Assembly: GCF_025465995.1 (NCBI RefSeq)
Contig: NZ_JANLNY010000023.1
Span: 492,491-556,490, forward strand
Source: Pseudomonas sp. 5P_3.1_Bac2
GTDB lineage: Bacteria > Pseudomonadota > Gammaproteobacteria > Pseudomonadales > Pseudomonadaceae
Length of the DNA: 64,000 nt
Direction: 5' to 3'
A program made the translations under genes and the position numbers. The notes under the pieces were generated by a model, which was given only the letters and a program-made list of their open reading frames with translations, did not search any database and was not told the origin of the DNA. This document shows positions 26,820 to 35,882 of this stretch, in pieces. Every line of letters starts with the position of its first letter. Position 1 is the first letter of the stretch.

Positions 26820-29137
26820 GTCTGCAAACCATCAACCCGCGCTACCAGCCTTACTCCGGCCCGGCTGCGGGCTGGGGCGCGCTGCGCAGCGTGACGCGCT
26901 TCTGGCTGGACAGTAAGCAACCGTTTAAGAACCTCCGTGCCTTGCTCAAGACCAACCAGAACGGCGGCTTCGACTGCCCTGGTTGCGCCTGGGGCGACTC
27001 GCCGGAAGACGGCCATATCAAGTTCTGTGAAAACGGCGCCAAGGCCGTTAACTGGGAAGCCACCAAACGCCGGGTGGATGCCGCCTTTTTCGCCCGCTAC
27101 AGCGTCACTCAGCTGCGTGAGCAAAGTGACTATTGGTTGGAATACCAAGGCCGCCTGACCGAGCCGATGCGCTACGACGCCGTCAGCGACCACTATGTGC
27201 CGATCAGCTGGGACGCCGCCTTTAAGCTGGTCGCCCAGCACCTCAAGCAACTGGATAACCCCAATCAGGCCGAGTTCTACACCTCGGGGCGGGCCAGTAA
27301 CGAAGCGGCGTATCTGTATCAGCTGTTTGTGCGCGCCTTTGGCAGCAACAACTTTCCTGACTGCTCGAACATGTGCCACGAGGCCAGCGGTGTCGGCCTG
27401 GGCCAAAGCGTAGGGGTCGGCAAAGGCACGGTGACCTTCGATGATTTTGAGCACAGCGATGCGATCTTCGTGCTCGGCCAGAACCCCGGCACCAACCATC
27501 CACGCATGCTTGAGCCGCTGCGCGAAGCGGTCAAACGCGGTGCCCAGGTGGTGTGCTTCAACCCGCTCAAAGAGCGCGGCCTGGAGCGCTTCCAGCATCC
27601 GCAAAATGCCCTGGAGATGCTCAGCAACGGCTCTAAACCGCTCAACACCGCGTTCTTCCGGCCGGCCTTGGGCGGCGATATGGCGGTGCTGCGCGGCATG
27701 GCCAAGTTCCTCCTGCAATGGCACCGCGAAGCCTTGGCCAAAGGCGCGGAGCCGGTGTTCGACCTGGACTTTATTGCCCAGCACACCACTGGCGTCGAGG
27801 CTTACCTGGAGTTGCTGGATAACAGCAGTTGGCAATCGCTGGTCGAGCAATCGGGCCTAAGCCTGGATGAACTGCAGCACGCCGCCCTGGCCTATCGCCG
27901 CGCCGAACGGGTGATCATGTGCTGGGCCATGGGCATTACCCAGCATCAGCACTCGGTGGCGATCATCCAGGAGATCGTTAACCTGCAACTGCTGCGCGGC
28001 CACATTGGCCGTCCCGGCGCCGGTCTGTGCCCGGTACGCGGCCACAGTAACGTGCAGGGCGACCGCACCATGGGCATCAATGAACGGCCGCCCGTGGCCT
28101 TCCTCGATGCGCTGGAGCAACGCTTTAAATTCCAAGTCCCACGCGCCGAAGGGCACAACGTGGTGGAGGCCATCGAGGCCATGCTCGAAGGTCGCTCTAA
28201 GGTGTTTATCGGCCTCGGTGGCAACTTCGCCCAGGCCACTCCAGACAGCCCGCGCAGCCATCAGGCCCTCAGCCAGTGCGCGCTGACCGTGCAACTGAGC
28301 ACCAAGCTCAACCGCAGCCATCTGACCACCGGCGCCGAGGCGCTGATCCTGCCGTGCCTGGGCCGCACCGATATCGACCTGCAAGCCGAAGGCGCGCAAG
28401 CGGTGACGGTGGAAGACTCGTTCAGCATGATCCACGCCTCCTACGGCCAGCTCAAACCGCTGTCGCAAGAAATGCGCTCGGAACCAGCCATCATCGCCGG
28501 TATCGCCAAGGCCACCCTGGGTAATCACCCGGTGGACTGGGACGCGCTGATCGCTAACTACGGGCGTATCCGCGACTTGATTGCCGAAACCATTCCCGGC
28601 TTCGCCGACTTTAACCGCCGCGTGCAACACCCAGGTGGCTTCTATCTGGGCAACGCGGCCGGTGAGCGGCGCTGGAAGACGGCCTCGGGCAAAGCCCACT
28701 TCAAGGCCAACCCGCTGCCGGCTGACCTGCTGCCCGAACAAGTGCGGGCCAGCGGTCAGGTGCCCGATCTGATCCTGCAGACCCTACGTTCCCACGATCA
28801 GTACAACACCACCATCTATGGCCTGGACGACCGTTATCGCGGCGTGAGGGGCCAGCGTCAGGTGCTGTTTGCCAACGAAGCCGACATCCTGCGCCTGGGC
28901 TACAAGCCCGGTCAGCAGGTGGATATCGAATCGCTGTGGGACGACGGTATCGAACGCAAAGTGCGGGGCTTTACCCTGCTGGCCTTTGATATTCCCGCCG
29001 GACAAGCGGCGGCTTATTACCCGGAAGCTAATCCTTTGGTGCCGTTGAGCAGTGTCGGGGCGGGCAGCTTTACCCCGACGTCCAAGTTCGTCGCCATCCG
29101 CCTGAGTGCCGCCGCAGCGAATAGCCGGATCATTTAA
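26816..29137 (+). CDS. Molybdopterin oxidoreductase, FdhF/YdeP-like alpha subunit
   Basis: This is a 773-residue cytoplasmic molybdopterin oxidoreductase of the YdeP-type formate dehydrogenase alpha-like family. The N-terminus has CPGCAWGDSP and a downstream FCENGAK cysteine, a partial iron-sulfur motif. The MGD-binding regions FYTSGRASNEAAYLYQLF, VLGQNPGTNHPRM and GHSNVQGDRTMGI follow. The C-terminal molybdopterin dinucleotide-binding domain occupies about residues 640-770. No beta or cytochrome subunit is encoded nearby. It is coupled to fdhD, which suggests a sulfurated cofactor. The substrate is not proven to be formate. Confidence 0.9.
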   Translation: MSLQTINPRYQPYSGPAAGWGALRSVTRFWLDSKQPFKNLRALLKTNQNGGFDCPGCAWGDSPEDGHIKFCENGAKAVNWEATKRRVDAAFFARYSVTQLREQSDYWLEYQGRLTEPMRYDAVSDHYVPISWDAAFKLVAQHLKQLDNPNQAEFYTSGRASNEAAYLYQLFVRAFGSNNFPDCSNMCHEASGVGLGQSVGVGKGTVTFDDFEHSDAIFVLGQNPGTNHPRMLEPLREAVKRGAQVVCFNPLKERGLERFQHPQNALEMLSNGSKPLNTAFFRPALGGDMAVLRGMAKFLLQWHREALAKGAEPVFDLDFIAQHTTGVEAYLELLDNSSWQSLVEQSGLSLDELQHAALAYRRAERVIMCWAMGITQHQHSVAIIQEIVNLQLLRGHIGRPGAGLCPVRGHSNVQGDRTMGINERPPVAFLDALEQRFKFQVPRAEGHNVVEAIEAMLEGRSKVFIGLGGNFAQATPDSPRSHQALSQCALTVQLSTKLNRSHLTTGAEALILPCLGRTDIDLQAEGAQAVTVEDSFSMIHASYGQLKPLSQEMRSEPAIIAGIAKATLGNHPVDWDALIANYGRIRDLIAETIPGFADFNRRVQHPGGFYLGNAAGERRWKTASGKAHFKANPLPADLLPEQVRASGQVPDLILQTLRSHDQYNTTIYGLDDRYRGVRGQRQVLFANEADILRLGYKPGQQVDIESLWDDGIERKVRGFTLLAFDIPAGQAAAYYPEANPLVPLSSVGAGSFTPTSKFVAIRLSAAAANSRII

Positions 29138-29148
29138 CTGGGCCTAGA

Positions 29149-29164
29149 TGTGTCATTTGTCACA
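29149..29164. promoter_or_regulatory. Crp/Vfr-like dyad upstream of the glycine-zipper gene
   Basis: TGTG and CACA half-sites are spaced by 8 nt in the 148-bp gap before the glycine-zipper gene. The TGTG-N8-CACA spacing resembles Crp/Vfr sites but the flanking bases are weak. Confidence 0.3.
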
Positions 29165-29285
29165 CAAGTGTAACCGTTCAGGGAATTTTTCCACGTATTA
29201 AGTTCTAAGCCTTTACCTGCTGGCGGTTACGCCCGGGGCGGCTGCTTAGGCACCGCGTACCCATTTATCTGTAAAGGTTAGCCGT

Positions 29286-29732
29286 ATGCGTACGTTAATT
29301 TCCGCTGTGCTGTTCACTGCCTTCAGCGTGCCCTATGCCCTGGCGGGCGATAACGGCACTGTCGCCGTGGGCTCAGGTCTAGGCGGGGTGCTCGGTAATG
29401 TGGTTGGCCAACAGCTTGGTGGCAGCACCGGCGCGGCCATTGGTGCAGGTTTAGGCGGCGCTGCCGGTGGTGCCATCACCGCCCGCGATCGCAATAAAAC
29501 CGAAGCGGCCTTAGGTGGCGGCTTAGGCGCTGCCGGTGGCTCGGTAGTCGGTAATCAACTCGGTGGCAGCACCGGTTCAACCATTGGTGCTGGCTTAGGC
29601 GGCGCAGCCGGCGGCGCGTTGGCGAACCAATATGCCGGTAGCGATGATCGCTACGACCGCCGTGATAACCGCAGCTATAACCGCAAAAAAGGCAAAGGCC
29701 ACAAATACGGGCACAGACACAAACACCGTTAA
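29286..29732 (+). CDS. Exported glycine-zipper protein with an internal duplication
   Basis: This is a 148-residue protein with a signal peptide (about residues 1-20, ending in YALA). Two copies of a glycine-zipper block of about 30 residues follow, each containing QLGGSTG then GAGLGGAAGGA, at about 42-68 and 85-115. The C-terminus is strongly charged (DDRYDRRD then a K/H/R-rich tail). Glycine zippers oligomerise in membranes; a periplasmic or outer-membrane location is inferred. A bidirectional terminator follows. Confidence 0.82.
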   Translation: MRTLISAVLFTAFSVPYALAGDNGTVAVGSGLGGVLGNVVGQQLGGSTGAAIGAGLGGAAGGAITARDRNKTEAALGGGLGAAGGSVVGNQLGGSTGSTIGAGLGGAAGGALANQYAGSDDRYDRRDNRSYNRKKGKGHKYGHRHKHR

Positions 29733-29748
29733 TCTACGCCAGCCCAAC

Positions 29749-29772
29749 AAAAGCCGCTTAATCGCGGCTTTT
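29749..29772. terminator. Bidirectional terminator between the glycine-zipper and thioesterase genes
   Basis: A perfect 9-bp stem AAAAGCCGC/GCGGCTTTT with a 6-nt loop and flanking A/T runs. Confidence 0.9.
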
Positions 29773-29777
29773 GTGTT

Positions 29778-30215
29778 TCAGGCCGATGGCAACAACGCGG
29801 TTAAGGCCGCGCGCAGGTTGTCGGGAATGCTCAAGGGGCGGTTGCTGCTGCGCTCGACAAAGACATGGACAAAGCGCCCCGCCGCACAGGCGTGGGCCTC
29901 GCCGTCCTTGAATATCGCCAGCTCGTATTGCACCGAGCTGTTGCCCAGCTTGGCCACCCGCAGGCCCACTTCGATACGCTCGGGAAAGGCAATCGAGGCG
30001 AAATAATCGCAGCTGGAGCTGACCACAAAGCCCACCACCTGGCCGTGGTGAATATCCAGGCCGCCGACTTCGATCAGATAGGTATTCACCGCACTGTCGA
30101 AGTAGCTGTAGTAGGTGACGTTATTCACATGACCATAGATATCGTTGTCATGCCAGCGGGTAGTGATGGGCTGGAGGTAGCGGTAATCACTGCGCTGTGC
30201 TTGGGCATCAGCCAT
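29778..30215 (-). CDS. Acyl-CoA thioesterase (4HBT hotdog fold)
   Basis: This is a 145-residue single-hotdog thioesterase. The active-site motif WHDNDIYGHVNN (near residues 21-32) is that of the 4-hydroxybenzoyl-CoA thioesterase family. It is the last gene of a four-gene minus-strand operon (3-hydroxyacyl-CoA dehydrogenase, acyl-CoA dehydrogenase, iron alcohol dehydrogenase, thioesterase), 9 bp after the alcohol dehydrogenase gene. It probably releases the product acid from CoA. Confidence 0.9.
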   Translation of the reverse strand: MADAQAQRSDYRYLQPITTRWHDNDIYGHVNNVTYYSYFDSAVNTYLIEVGGLDIHHGQVVGFVVSSSCDYFASIAFPERIEVGLRVAKLGNSSVQYELAIFKDGEAHACAAGRFVHVFVERSSNRPLSIPDNLRAALTALLPSA

Positions 30216-30224
30216 ATAAAGTCC

Positions 30225-31388
30225 TCAATAGGCCGCCTGGTAGATCGCCAGGGCGTGATTTTCGGTCATCTCCCGGGGGTTATTGACCAACAGGCGCTGT
30301 TGCACCATGGCGTCGCGGGCGAAAGTCGGGAGCAAGTCCTCAGGCACGTTGGCGTCACGCAAGCGGGTGGGCAAACCACTGCGCTGAGTAATATCCGCCA
30401 AGGCGCAGATAAACTGCTCGGCCTGTTCAATGACCGCGCCGTTTTTTAACCGTTCACCAACGACCAAGGGCGCCAACTCGGCATACCAAGGCGCCGCCAC
30501 ACTGGCGTTAAAGCCCAGCACATGGGGCAACATCAGGGCGTTGGCCAGGCCGTGGGGAATATGCAGATGGCCGCCCAATGGATAGGCCAGGGCATGCACA
30601 CCGCCGCAGGGTGCGTTGGCGAAGGCTTGGCCGGCCAGACAGGAACCCAGCAACATGGCCTGACGCGCCTCGCGGTTACTGCCGTTATGCACCGCCTCAT
30701 CGATATTGGCGCTGAGCAAGCGCAGGGCCTCACGGGCGAGCAGATCCGACAGCGGGTTCTTCTTCAGGATGCTGGTATAGGCCTCGATGGCATGCACCAT
30801 GGCATCAATGCCGGTGGCGGCGGTGACGGCTGGCGGCAAGCCCAAGGTCAGCTCGGCATCCAGCACGGCCAAGTCCGGCAGCAGCAACGGCGACAACACG
30901 CCCATCTTGCTGGTGGCGCCGGTGGTGATCACCGAAATCTGTGTCACCTCCGAGCCGGTGCCAGCGGTGGTCGGCACCAGCACCAACGGCAAGCGCTGAC
31001 CACGGGCATTGCCGACGCCATAGATCTGCGCCAGATCCTGACTGCACGCCGGATGGGCGAGCAGTGCCACCAGCTTGGCCACGTCCATCGAACTGCCGCC
31101 ACCAAAGCCGATAATCAGCTGGGCGTTGAGCGCTTTGGCCTGGGCCACGGCGCTCAGCACGATGGCTTCAGGCGGGTCGGCCTGAACCTGATCGAATATT
31201 TCGATGCTGACCCCGGCCTGGGCAAAGCCAGGCAGCACCTCGTTTAACAAACCGAGCTTGGTGATGCCCGGATCGGTCACCAGCAACACCCGCTGCGCCT
31301 CCCGCGCGCGGCACAATTCGCCAAGGCGGCGCGCGGCGCCTACTTCGCACTGGATTTGCGCGGTGGTCGCAAAGCTAAAGGCCTGCAT
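30225..31388 (-). CDS. Iron-containing alcohol dehydrogenase
   Basis: This is a 387-residue group III alcohol dehydrogenase. The NAD-binding GFGGGSSMDVAK motif lies at about residues 95-106. The metal ligands are provided by GIDAMVHAIEAY (Asp and His), GVHALAYPLGG (His) and IPHGLANA (His). Substrate is unknown. The third gene of the acyl-CoA operon, it starts 38 bp after the acyl-CoA dehydrogenase stop and is followed after 9 bp by the thioesterase gene. Confidence 0.92.
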   Translation of the reverse strand: MQAFSFATTAQIQCEVGAARRLGELCRAREAQRVLLVTDPGITKLGLLNEVLPGFAQAGVSIEIFDQVQADPPEAIVLSAVAQAKALNAQLIIGFGGGSSMDVAKLVALLAHPACSQDLAQIYGVGNARGQRLPLVLVPTTAGTGSEVTQISVITTGATSKMGVLSPLLLPDLAVLDAELTLGLPPAVTAATGIDAMVHAIEAYTSILKKNPLSDLLAREALRLLSANIDEAVHNGSNREARQAMLLGSCLAGQAFANAPCGGVHALAYPLGGHLHIPHGLANALMLPHVLGFNASVAAPWYAELAPLVVGERLKNGAVIEQAEQFICALADITQRSGLPTRLRDANVPEDLLPTFARDAMVQQRLLVNNPREMTENHALAIYQAAY

Positions 31389-31426
31389 GGGATGTCCTCA
31401 GTGATTAACGCTGCCGCAGCAGCTGA

Positions 31427-33217
31427 TTAAAAGGCGAAGTCAGCCGCATCCATGGCCATCAAACACTCGGCGCCGCCCAACACCGCTTCGCGATGGGCAC
31501 TGGCGCGTGGCAACACGCGGCGCAGATAGAAGTGTGCAGTCTGCATTTTTGCCCGGTAGAAGGCTAGGTCAGCGCTGCCCTGCTCAATGGCATCTTGCGC
31601 CCGCGCCGCCGCTTGCAGCCAGAAGCCGGCGAGCAGCACGTAGGCCGAATAGTGCAAGAAATCCACGGCACAGGCGCCGATCTCTTCCGGATCGCGCTGT
31701 GTTGCCGCCAGCACCCAGGTGCTCAGTTCACCCCACTCATTTAAGCGCTGCGTCAGCGTCTGCGCCAGGCTGGCTAAGGCCGGCCGCGCCGCTTGCGCGC
31801 TGCAGAACTGGCTCAGTTCAGCCTGCAAGGCGCCGAGTTCAGCGCCGCCATCGCCAAGCAGCTTGCGGCGGATATAGTCCAGCGCCTGAATGCCGTTGGT
31901 GCCCTCATACAGCTGGGTGATGCGGCTGTCACGCATCAGCTGCTCAATCCCCCACTCGCGGATAAAACCATGCCCGCCGTACACCTGCACGGCGTGGCTG
32001 GCGACCTCCTGGCCCATATCGGTGCAGAAGGCTTTGACGATCGGGATCAGCAACGCCGCGCGCTGACCAGCCGCCTTGCGCGCCGCCGCGTCAGGATGCT
32101 GATGCTGTAGATCGAGCTGCTGCGCGCAGTACACCGCGAGCATGCGACTGCCTTCGAGAAGGCTTTTTTGCGTGAGCAACATGCGTCGCACATCGGGATG
32201 CACAATGATCGGATCGGCCGCTTGCTCAGGCGCTGCCGGGCCGCTCAGGGCGCGCGACTGCAAGCGTTCGCGGGCATAGCGCAGCGCCCCCTGAAAGGCC
32301 GCCTCGGCAATGCCCAGGCCTTGCAAGCCCACCTGGAAACGCGCGTCGTTCATCATGGTGAACATGCCAGCCAAACCTTGGTTGGCCGCGCCGATCAGCC
32401 AACCGGTGGCGCCATCGAAATTCATCACGCAGGTGGCCGCGCCTTTGATCCCCATCTTATGTTCGATGGCGCCGCAGCTCAGGGTGTTGCGCGCACCGAG
32501 GCTGCCGTCGGCGTTAGCTATAAACTTAGGCACCAGCAGCAGGCTGATGCCCTTCACCCCAGCCGGGGCATCGGGCAAACGTGCCAGCACCAGATGGATG
32601 ATATTGGCCGACAGATCCTGCTCGCCGCCGCTGATAAAAATCTTGCTGCCCGTGACCTTATAGCTGCCGTCGGCCTGTGGCTCGGCCTTAGTGCGCAGCA
32701 AGGCCAAGTCTGTGCCGGCCTGGGGTTCGGTGAGGCACATGGTGCCGGTCCACTCGCCGCTGACCAGCTTATGCAGATAGGCCTGTTGCAGCTCGCTGCT
32801 GCCGTGCTTGTGCAGGGCCAACACCGCGCCCTCGGTAAGGCCGGAATAAATACGAAACGACAACGAGGCGGCCATCAGCATTTCGTGGAAATTACAGGCG
32901 AGCATCTGCGGCAGGTCCTGGCCACCGAACTCACTCGGCCCGGTCATCCCCGCCCAGCCGTTATCCACATACTGCTGGTAAGCCTCAGCAAAGCCATCAG
33001 GCGTCGTCACGACCCCTTCATGCAGGCTGACGCCCTGCTCATCGCTGTTGCGATTAAGTGGCGCCACCACTTCTTCAGCGTAACGCGCGCCCTCTTCGAG
33101 CACGCCGTCGACCAACTCGCGGTCCAGGCCATTGCCGAGCAGTGCACAGTGGGCGCTGATGTCGAATAGCTCATGTAAGACGAACTGCATATCGCGCAGC
33201 GGTGCTTGATAGCTCAT
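31427..33217 (-). CDS. Acyl-CoA dehydrogenase (about 600-residue class with extended C-terminus)
   Basis: This is a 596-residue flavoprotein catalysing alpha,beta-desaturation of an acyl-CoA. It has the N-terminal helical domain, the FAD-contacting MCLTEPQAGTDLALLRT segment (near residue 157), the KIFISGGEQ segment, and the catalytic-base region QLYEGTNGIQALDYIRRKL. An additional C-terminal helical domain (about 470-596) marks the long pseudomonad class. The stop of the upstream hydroxyacyl-CoA dehydrogenase overlaps its start by 4 bp, so the two are coupled. Confidence 0.93.
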   Translation of the reverse strand: MSYQAPLRDMQFVLHELFDISAHCALLGNGLDRELVDGVLEEGARYAEEVVAPLNRNSDEQGVSLHEGVVTTPDGFAEAYQQYVDNGWAGMTGPSEFGGQDLPQMLACNFHEMLMAASLSFRIYSGLTEGAVLALHKHGSSELQQAYLHKLVSGEWTGTMCLTEPQAGTDLALLRTKAEPQADGSYKVTGSKIFISGGEQDLSANIIHLVLARLPDAPAGVKGISLLLVPKFIANADGSLGARNTLSCGAIEHKMGIKGAATCVMNFDGATGWLIGAANQGLAGMFTMMNDARFQVGLQGLGIAEAAFQGALRYARERLQSRALSGPAAPEQAADPIIVHPDVRRMLLTQKSLLEGSRMLAVYCAQQLDLQHQHPDAAARKAAGQRAALLIPIVKAFCTDMGQEVASHAVQVYGGHGFIREWGIEQLMRDSRITQLYEGTNGIQALDYIRRKLLGDGGAELGALQAELSQFCSAQAARPALASLAQTLTQRLNEWGELSTWVLAATQRDPEEIGACAVDFLHYSAYVLLAGFWLQAAARAQDAIEQGSADLAFYRAKMQTAHFYLRRVLPRASAHREAVLGGAECLMAMDAADFAF

Positions 33218-34467
33218 AGCTGGCCCTCCTTAACATCGGCAAAGCGTTGGCCACTGGCGGCCAGTCGTTCGATTAATGACGCCGGCTGCCAGTGCTTGCC
33301 AAAGTCTTGTTGTAGGCTGCGCAGGCGTTGCAGGAGCGCCGCCGGCCCCTGGCTGTCGGCCCAGCTCATCGGCCCGCCATGGCTGGCGGGGAAGCCATAG
33401 CCATTGAGGTAGACCAGATCGATGTCGTGGCTGTTAGCGGCGATGTTTTCTTCGAGGATTTTCGCGCCCTCATTGACCAGCGCCAGCAAGCAGCGCTCAA
33501 CGATCTCACTGTCGTCGATTGCCCGGCGGCGCAAACCCAGTTGCTCGGACACCGCCAAGACCAAGGCGTCGACCTCGGGGTCATGCTCAGCCTGACGACT
33601 GCCCTCGGCGTAGCGGTAATAACCGCGCCGGCTTTTCTGGCCGAAGCGGCCCAGTTCGCACAGACGGTTATCGACCTGAATGGCCGGATCATCCTGGCCC
33701 TTGCCGGCCAACTCGCGGGCGCGCCATTCCAGATCGATACCCACCACGTCGTACATGCGAAACGGCCCCATGGCCAGGCCGAATGCCTGCAAGGCCGCAT
33801 CGACCTGCTGTGGATAAGCACCTTCGAGCAGCATCATGCGCGCTTCGCGCACGTAGGTGTGGAGCATGCGGTTGCCGATAAACCCGTCGCAGTTGCCCGC
33901 GACCACGCTGACCTTACCAATCCGCTGCCCCAACTCCAGCGCTGCCGTCAGCACCGCGGGGGCGGTCTGCGCACCCCGGACGATCTCAAGCAGCTTCATG
34001 ATGTGCGCCGGGCTAAAGAAGTGCAGGCCCAGAACCTGTTGCGGGCGCCGCGTAACATTGGCGATGGCATCGATATCCAGCGCCGAAGTATTGCTGGCGA
34101 GGATGGCGCTGGGCTTGAGGATGGCGTCCAGGGTGCGGAAGATTTGCTGCTTAAGCTCGAGGTTCTCGTACACCGCCTCGATCACCAGATCGGCCTGGGC
34201 CAGCTCGGCATACTCGGCCACCGGGATCACACAGGCTATACGTGCCGCGCATTGCTCGGCGTTGATCCGCCCGAGCTTGAGGTTATGCGCATTGGTCTCG
34301 GCCACGACGCCGAGCGCCTGCTCGAGCATCTGTGGGTTGTTATCCAGCCACAGCACCTTGATCCCGGCATTCGCCAAGCTCATGACAATGCCCCGGCCCA
34401 TGGTGCCCGCACCAATCACTGCGGCCAGTTGTACTGCGCCTAGTTGAACAGCCCCTGCCTCGTGCAT
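33214..34467 (-). CDS. 3-hydroxyacyl-CoA dehydrogenase
   Basis: This is a 417-residue NAD-dependent enzyme of the FadB/PaaH type without a hydratase domain. It has the Rossmann motif IGAGTMGRGI near the N-terminus, the catalytic His and Glu in HFFSPAHIMKLLEIVRG, and two 3HCDH C-terminal domains. The ATG at 34467 has GAGGG upstream. It is the first gene of the four-gene operon and is divergent from a LysR gene across 134 bp, which is probably its regulator. Confidence 0.93.
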   Translation of the reverse strand: MHEAGAVQLGAVQLAAVIGAGTMGRGIVMSLANAGIKVLWLDNNPQMLEQALGVVAETNAHNLKLGRINAEQCAARIACVIPVAEYAELAQADLVIEAVYENLELKQQIFRTLDAILKPSAILASNTSALDIDAIANVTRRPQQVLGLHFFSPAHIMKLLEIVRGAQTAPAVLTAALELGQRIGKVSVVAGNCDGFIGNRMLHTYVREARMMLLEGAYPQQVDAALQAFGLAMGPFRMYDVVGIDLEWRARELAGKGQDDPAIQVDNRLCELGRFGQKSRRGYYRYAEGSRQAEHDPEVDALVLAVSEQLGLRRRAIDDSEIVERCLLALVNEGAKILEENIAANSHDIDLVYLNGYGFPASHGGPMSWADSQGPAALLQRLRSLQQDFGKHWQPASLIERLAASGQRFADVKEGQL

Positions 34468-34601
34468 ACCCACCCTCTTATTGTTCTGTGCAGCCGGCGG
34501 ATACCGCCCCACTGCGCGATGGCGAAAAAAAATCAGCAACCACCATAAGCAAGGCGCTACTATTTTTGAAATTTAGTCTTGTGATACGAAGTATTTCAAC
34601 A

Positions 34602-35501
34602 GTGAATATCTCGAACTTTGACCTCAATCTGCTGCGCGTATTTGATGCCCTGATGCGTGAGCAAAACGTCTCCCGCGCAGCCGCCCGCCTGTCCCTGAGT
34701 CAACCGGCGGTGAGCAATGCGCTGAGCCGCCTGCGCGCCCTGGTCAATGACCCGCTGCTGGTGCGCGTCGGCCGCAGCATGCAGCCGACGTCCCGCGCCC
34801 AAGCGCTGGAGGCGCCAATTCGCGCGGCGCTGCAACAGATCGAGCAAAGTCTGAGCGCCACGCCGATCTTCGATCCGGCGACCAGCCGTCAGCAATTCAG
34901 CATTGCCGTGACCGACTATGTGGAGCTGATCTGCATGCCTGCGCTGCTGCGTAAGCTCAGCGAACAGGCGCCGGGGATGCGCATCGATATTCGCCACCTG
35001 ACGCCGAACCTGCCGATGGCGGCCCTCGATCAAGGCGAGGTGGATTTACTGCTGGGGCGCTTTGACCAAGTGCCGGCGCGCTTTAGTTGCCAACACTGGA
35101 TGAGTGAAACCCTGCAACTGGCGCTATGCCGCGACCATCCTCTGGCGCAGCAGGTGATCGACTTAGAGAGGTTTATTCAACTGCGCCACCTGTGGGTCAG
35201 TGGCGGGCAAACCCGTGGCATGGTTGATCAGTGGCTAGCCGAGCACGGCCTGGCCCGGACCATCCACTACACCACACCGAATTATCTACAGGCCGCCCAT
35301 TTGATCGCCGGCAGTGAGTTGGCAGCGGTGCTGCCACGACGTCTGGCGGAACATTTCACCCAGTTATTGCCCCTGCAATTGCATGACCTGCCCTTCAACC
35401 TAGGGCCGTTTCATTTGCAGATGGTCAGCTTGGCAGCGCGCCAGCGCGAGCCGGCGCTGCACTGGCTGATGGAGCAAATCAAGCTGATCGGCCAGCGCTA
35501 A
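34602..35501 (+). CDS. LysR-family regulator, NodD-like, divergent from the acyl-CoA operon
   Basis: This is a 299-residue LysR protein beginning with NISNFDLNLLRVFDALM, the pattern of the NodD/LeuO-like group. The helix-turn-helix is at about residues 18-40 (VSRAAARLSLSQPAVSNAL) and the effector domain at about 90-295. I chose the GTG at 34602; other in-frame starts upstream exist and the ribosome binding site is weak. Its divergent placement suggests control of the acyl-CoA operon, with the effector an acyl-CoA or related intermediate by inference. Confidence 0.86.
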   Translation: MNISNFDLNLLRVFDALMREQNVSRAAARLSLSQPAVSNALSRLRALVNDPLLVRVGRSMQPTSRAQALEAPIRAALQQIEQSLSATPIFDPATSRQQFSIAVTDYVELICMPALLRKLSEQAPGMRIDIRHLTPNLPMAALDQGEVDLLLGRFDQVPARFSCQHWMSETLQLALCRDHPLAQQVIDLERFIQLRHLWVSGGQTRGMVDQWLAEHGLARTIHYTTPNYLQAAHLIAGSELAAVLPRRLAEHFTQLLPLQLHDLPFNLGPFHLQMVSLAARQREPALHWLMEQIKLIGQR

Positions 35502-35507
35502 GCAGCC

Positions 35508-35687
35508 TTACAGACCCGACTCACTGATCAGCATGCCATGCAGCACCTGATAGGTTTTGCGCCCACAGCGCAGGGTCAGCGGTGCACGGTCGACGATCAC
35601 CCAGCCCTTATCCAGCAGGGTGCCAATGTGCGCACGCAGCGCGGGCAGGCAACGCTGATCCGATTGACGCGTATCCAGGTTCGACAT
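35508..35687 (-). CDS. Small uncharacterised protein, 59 residues
   Basis: The minus strand encodes a 59-residue protein from ATG at 35687 to TAA at 35508, with GAGG 6 nt upstream of the start. The sequence begins MSNLDTRQSDQRC, has an amphipathic centre (HIGTLLDKGW then VIVDRAPLTL) and ends in ISESGL. Codon choice is strongly G/C at third positions, as in the surrounding genes. I do not recognise it. It is convergent with the LysR gene (6-bp gap). Confidence 0.65.
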   Translation of the reverse strand: MSNLDTRQSDQRCLPALRAHIGTLLDKGWVIVDRAPLTLRCGRKTYQVLHGMLISESGL

Positions 35688-35882
35688 CCATCACCTCGGC
35701 AGAAAAATACTCCAGCGGGAGTCTGGGCTCCCACGACTGACAGGCACATGACGGAGCCTGCACAGGATTCGACTGAATTCGCCGAATAAAATCAGAGTAC
35801 AAAAAACTTTCCGACAAGTTGTTGCGCGCACACCAAAGTGTGATGGTCGTGACAAAAAAATCGCAGCCATTTCACACTTTGC

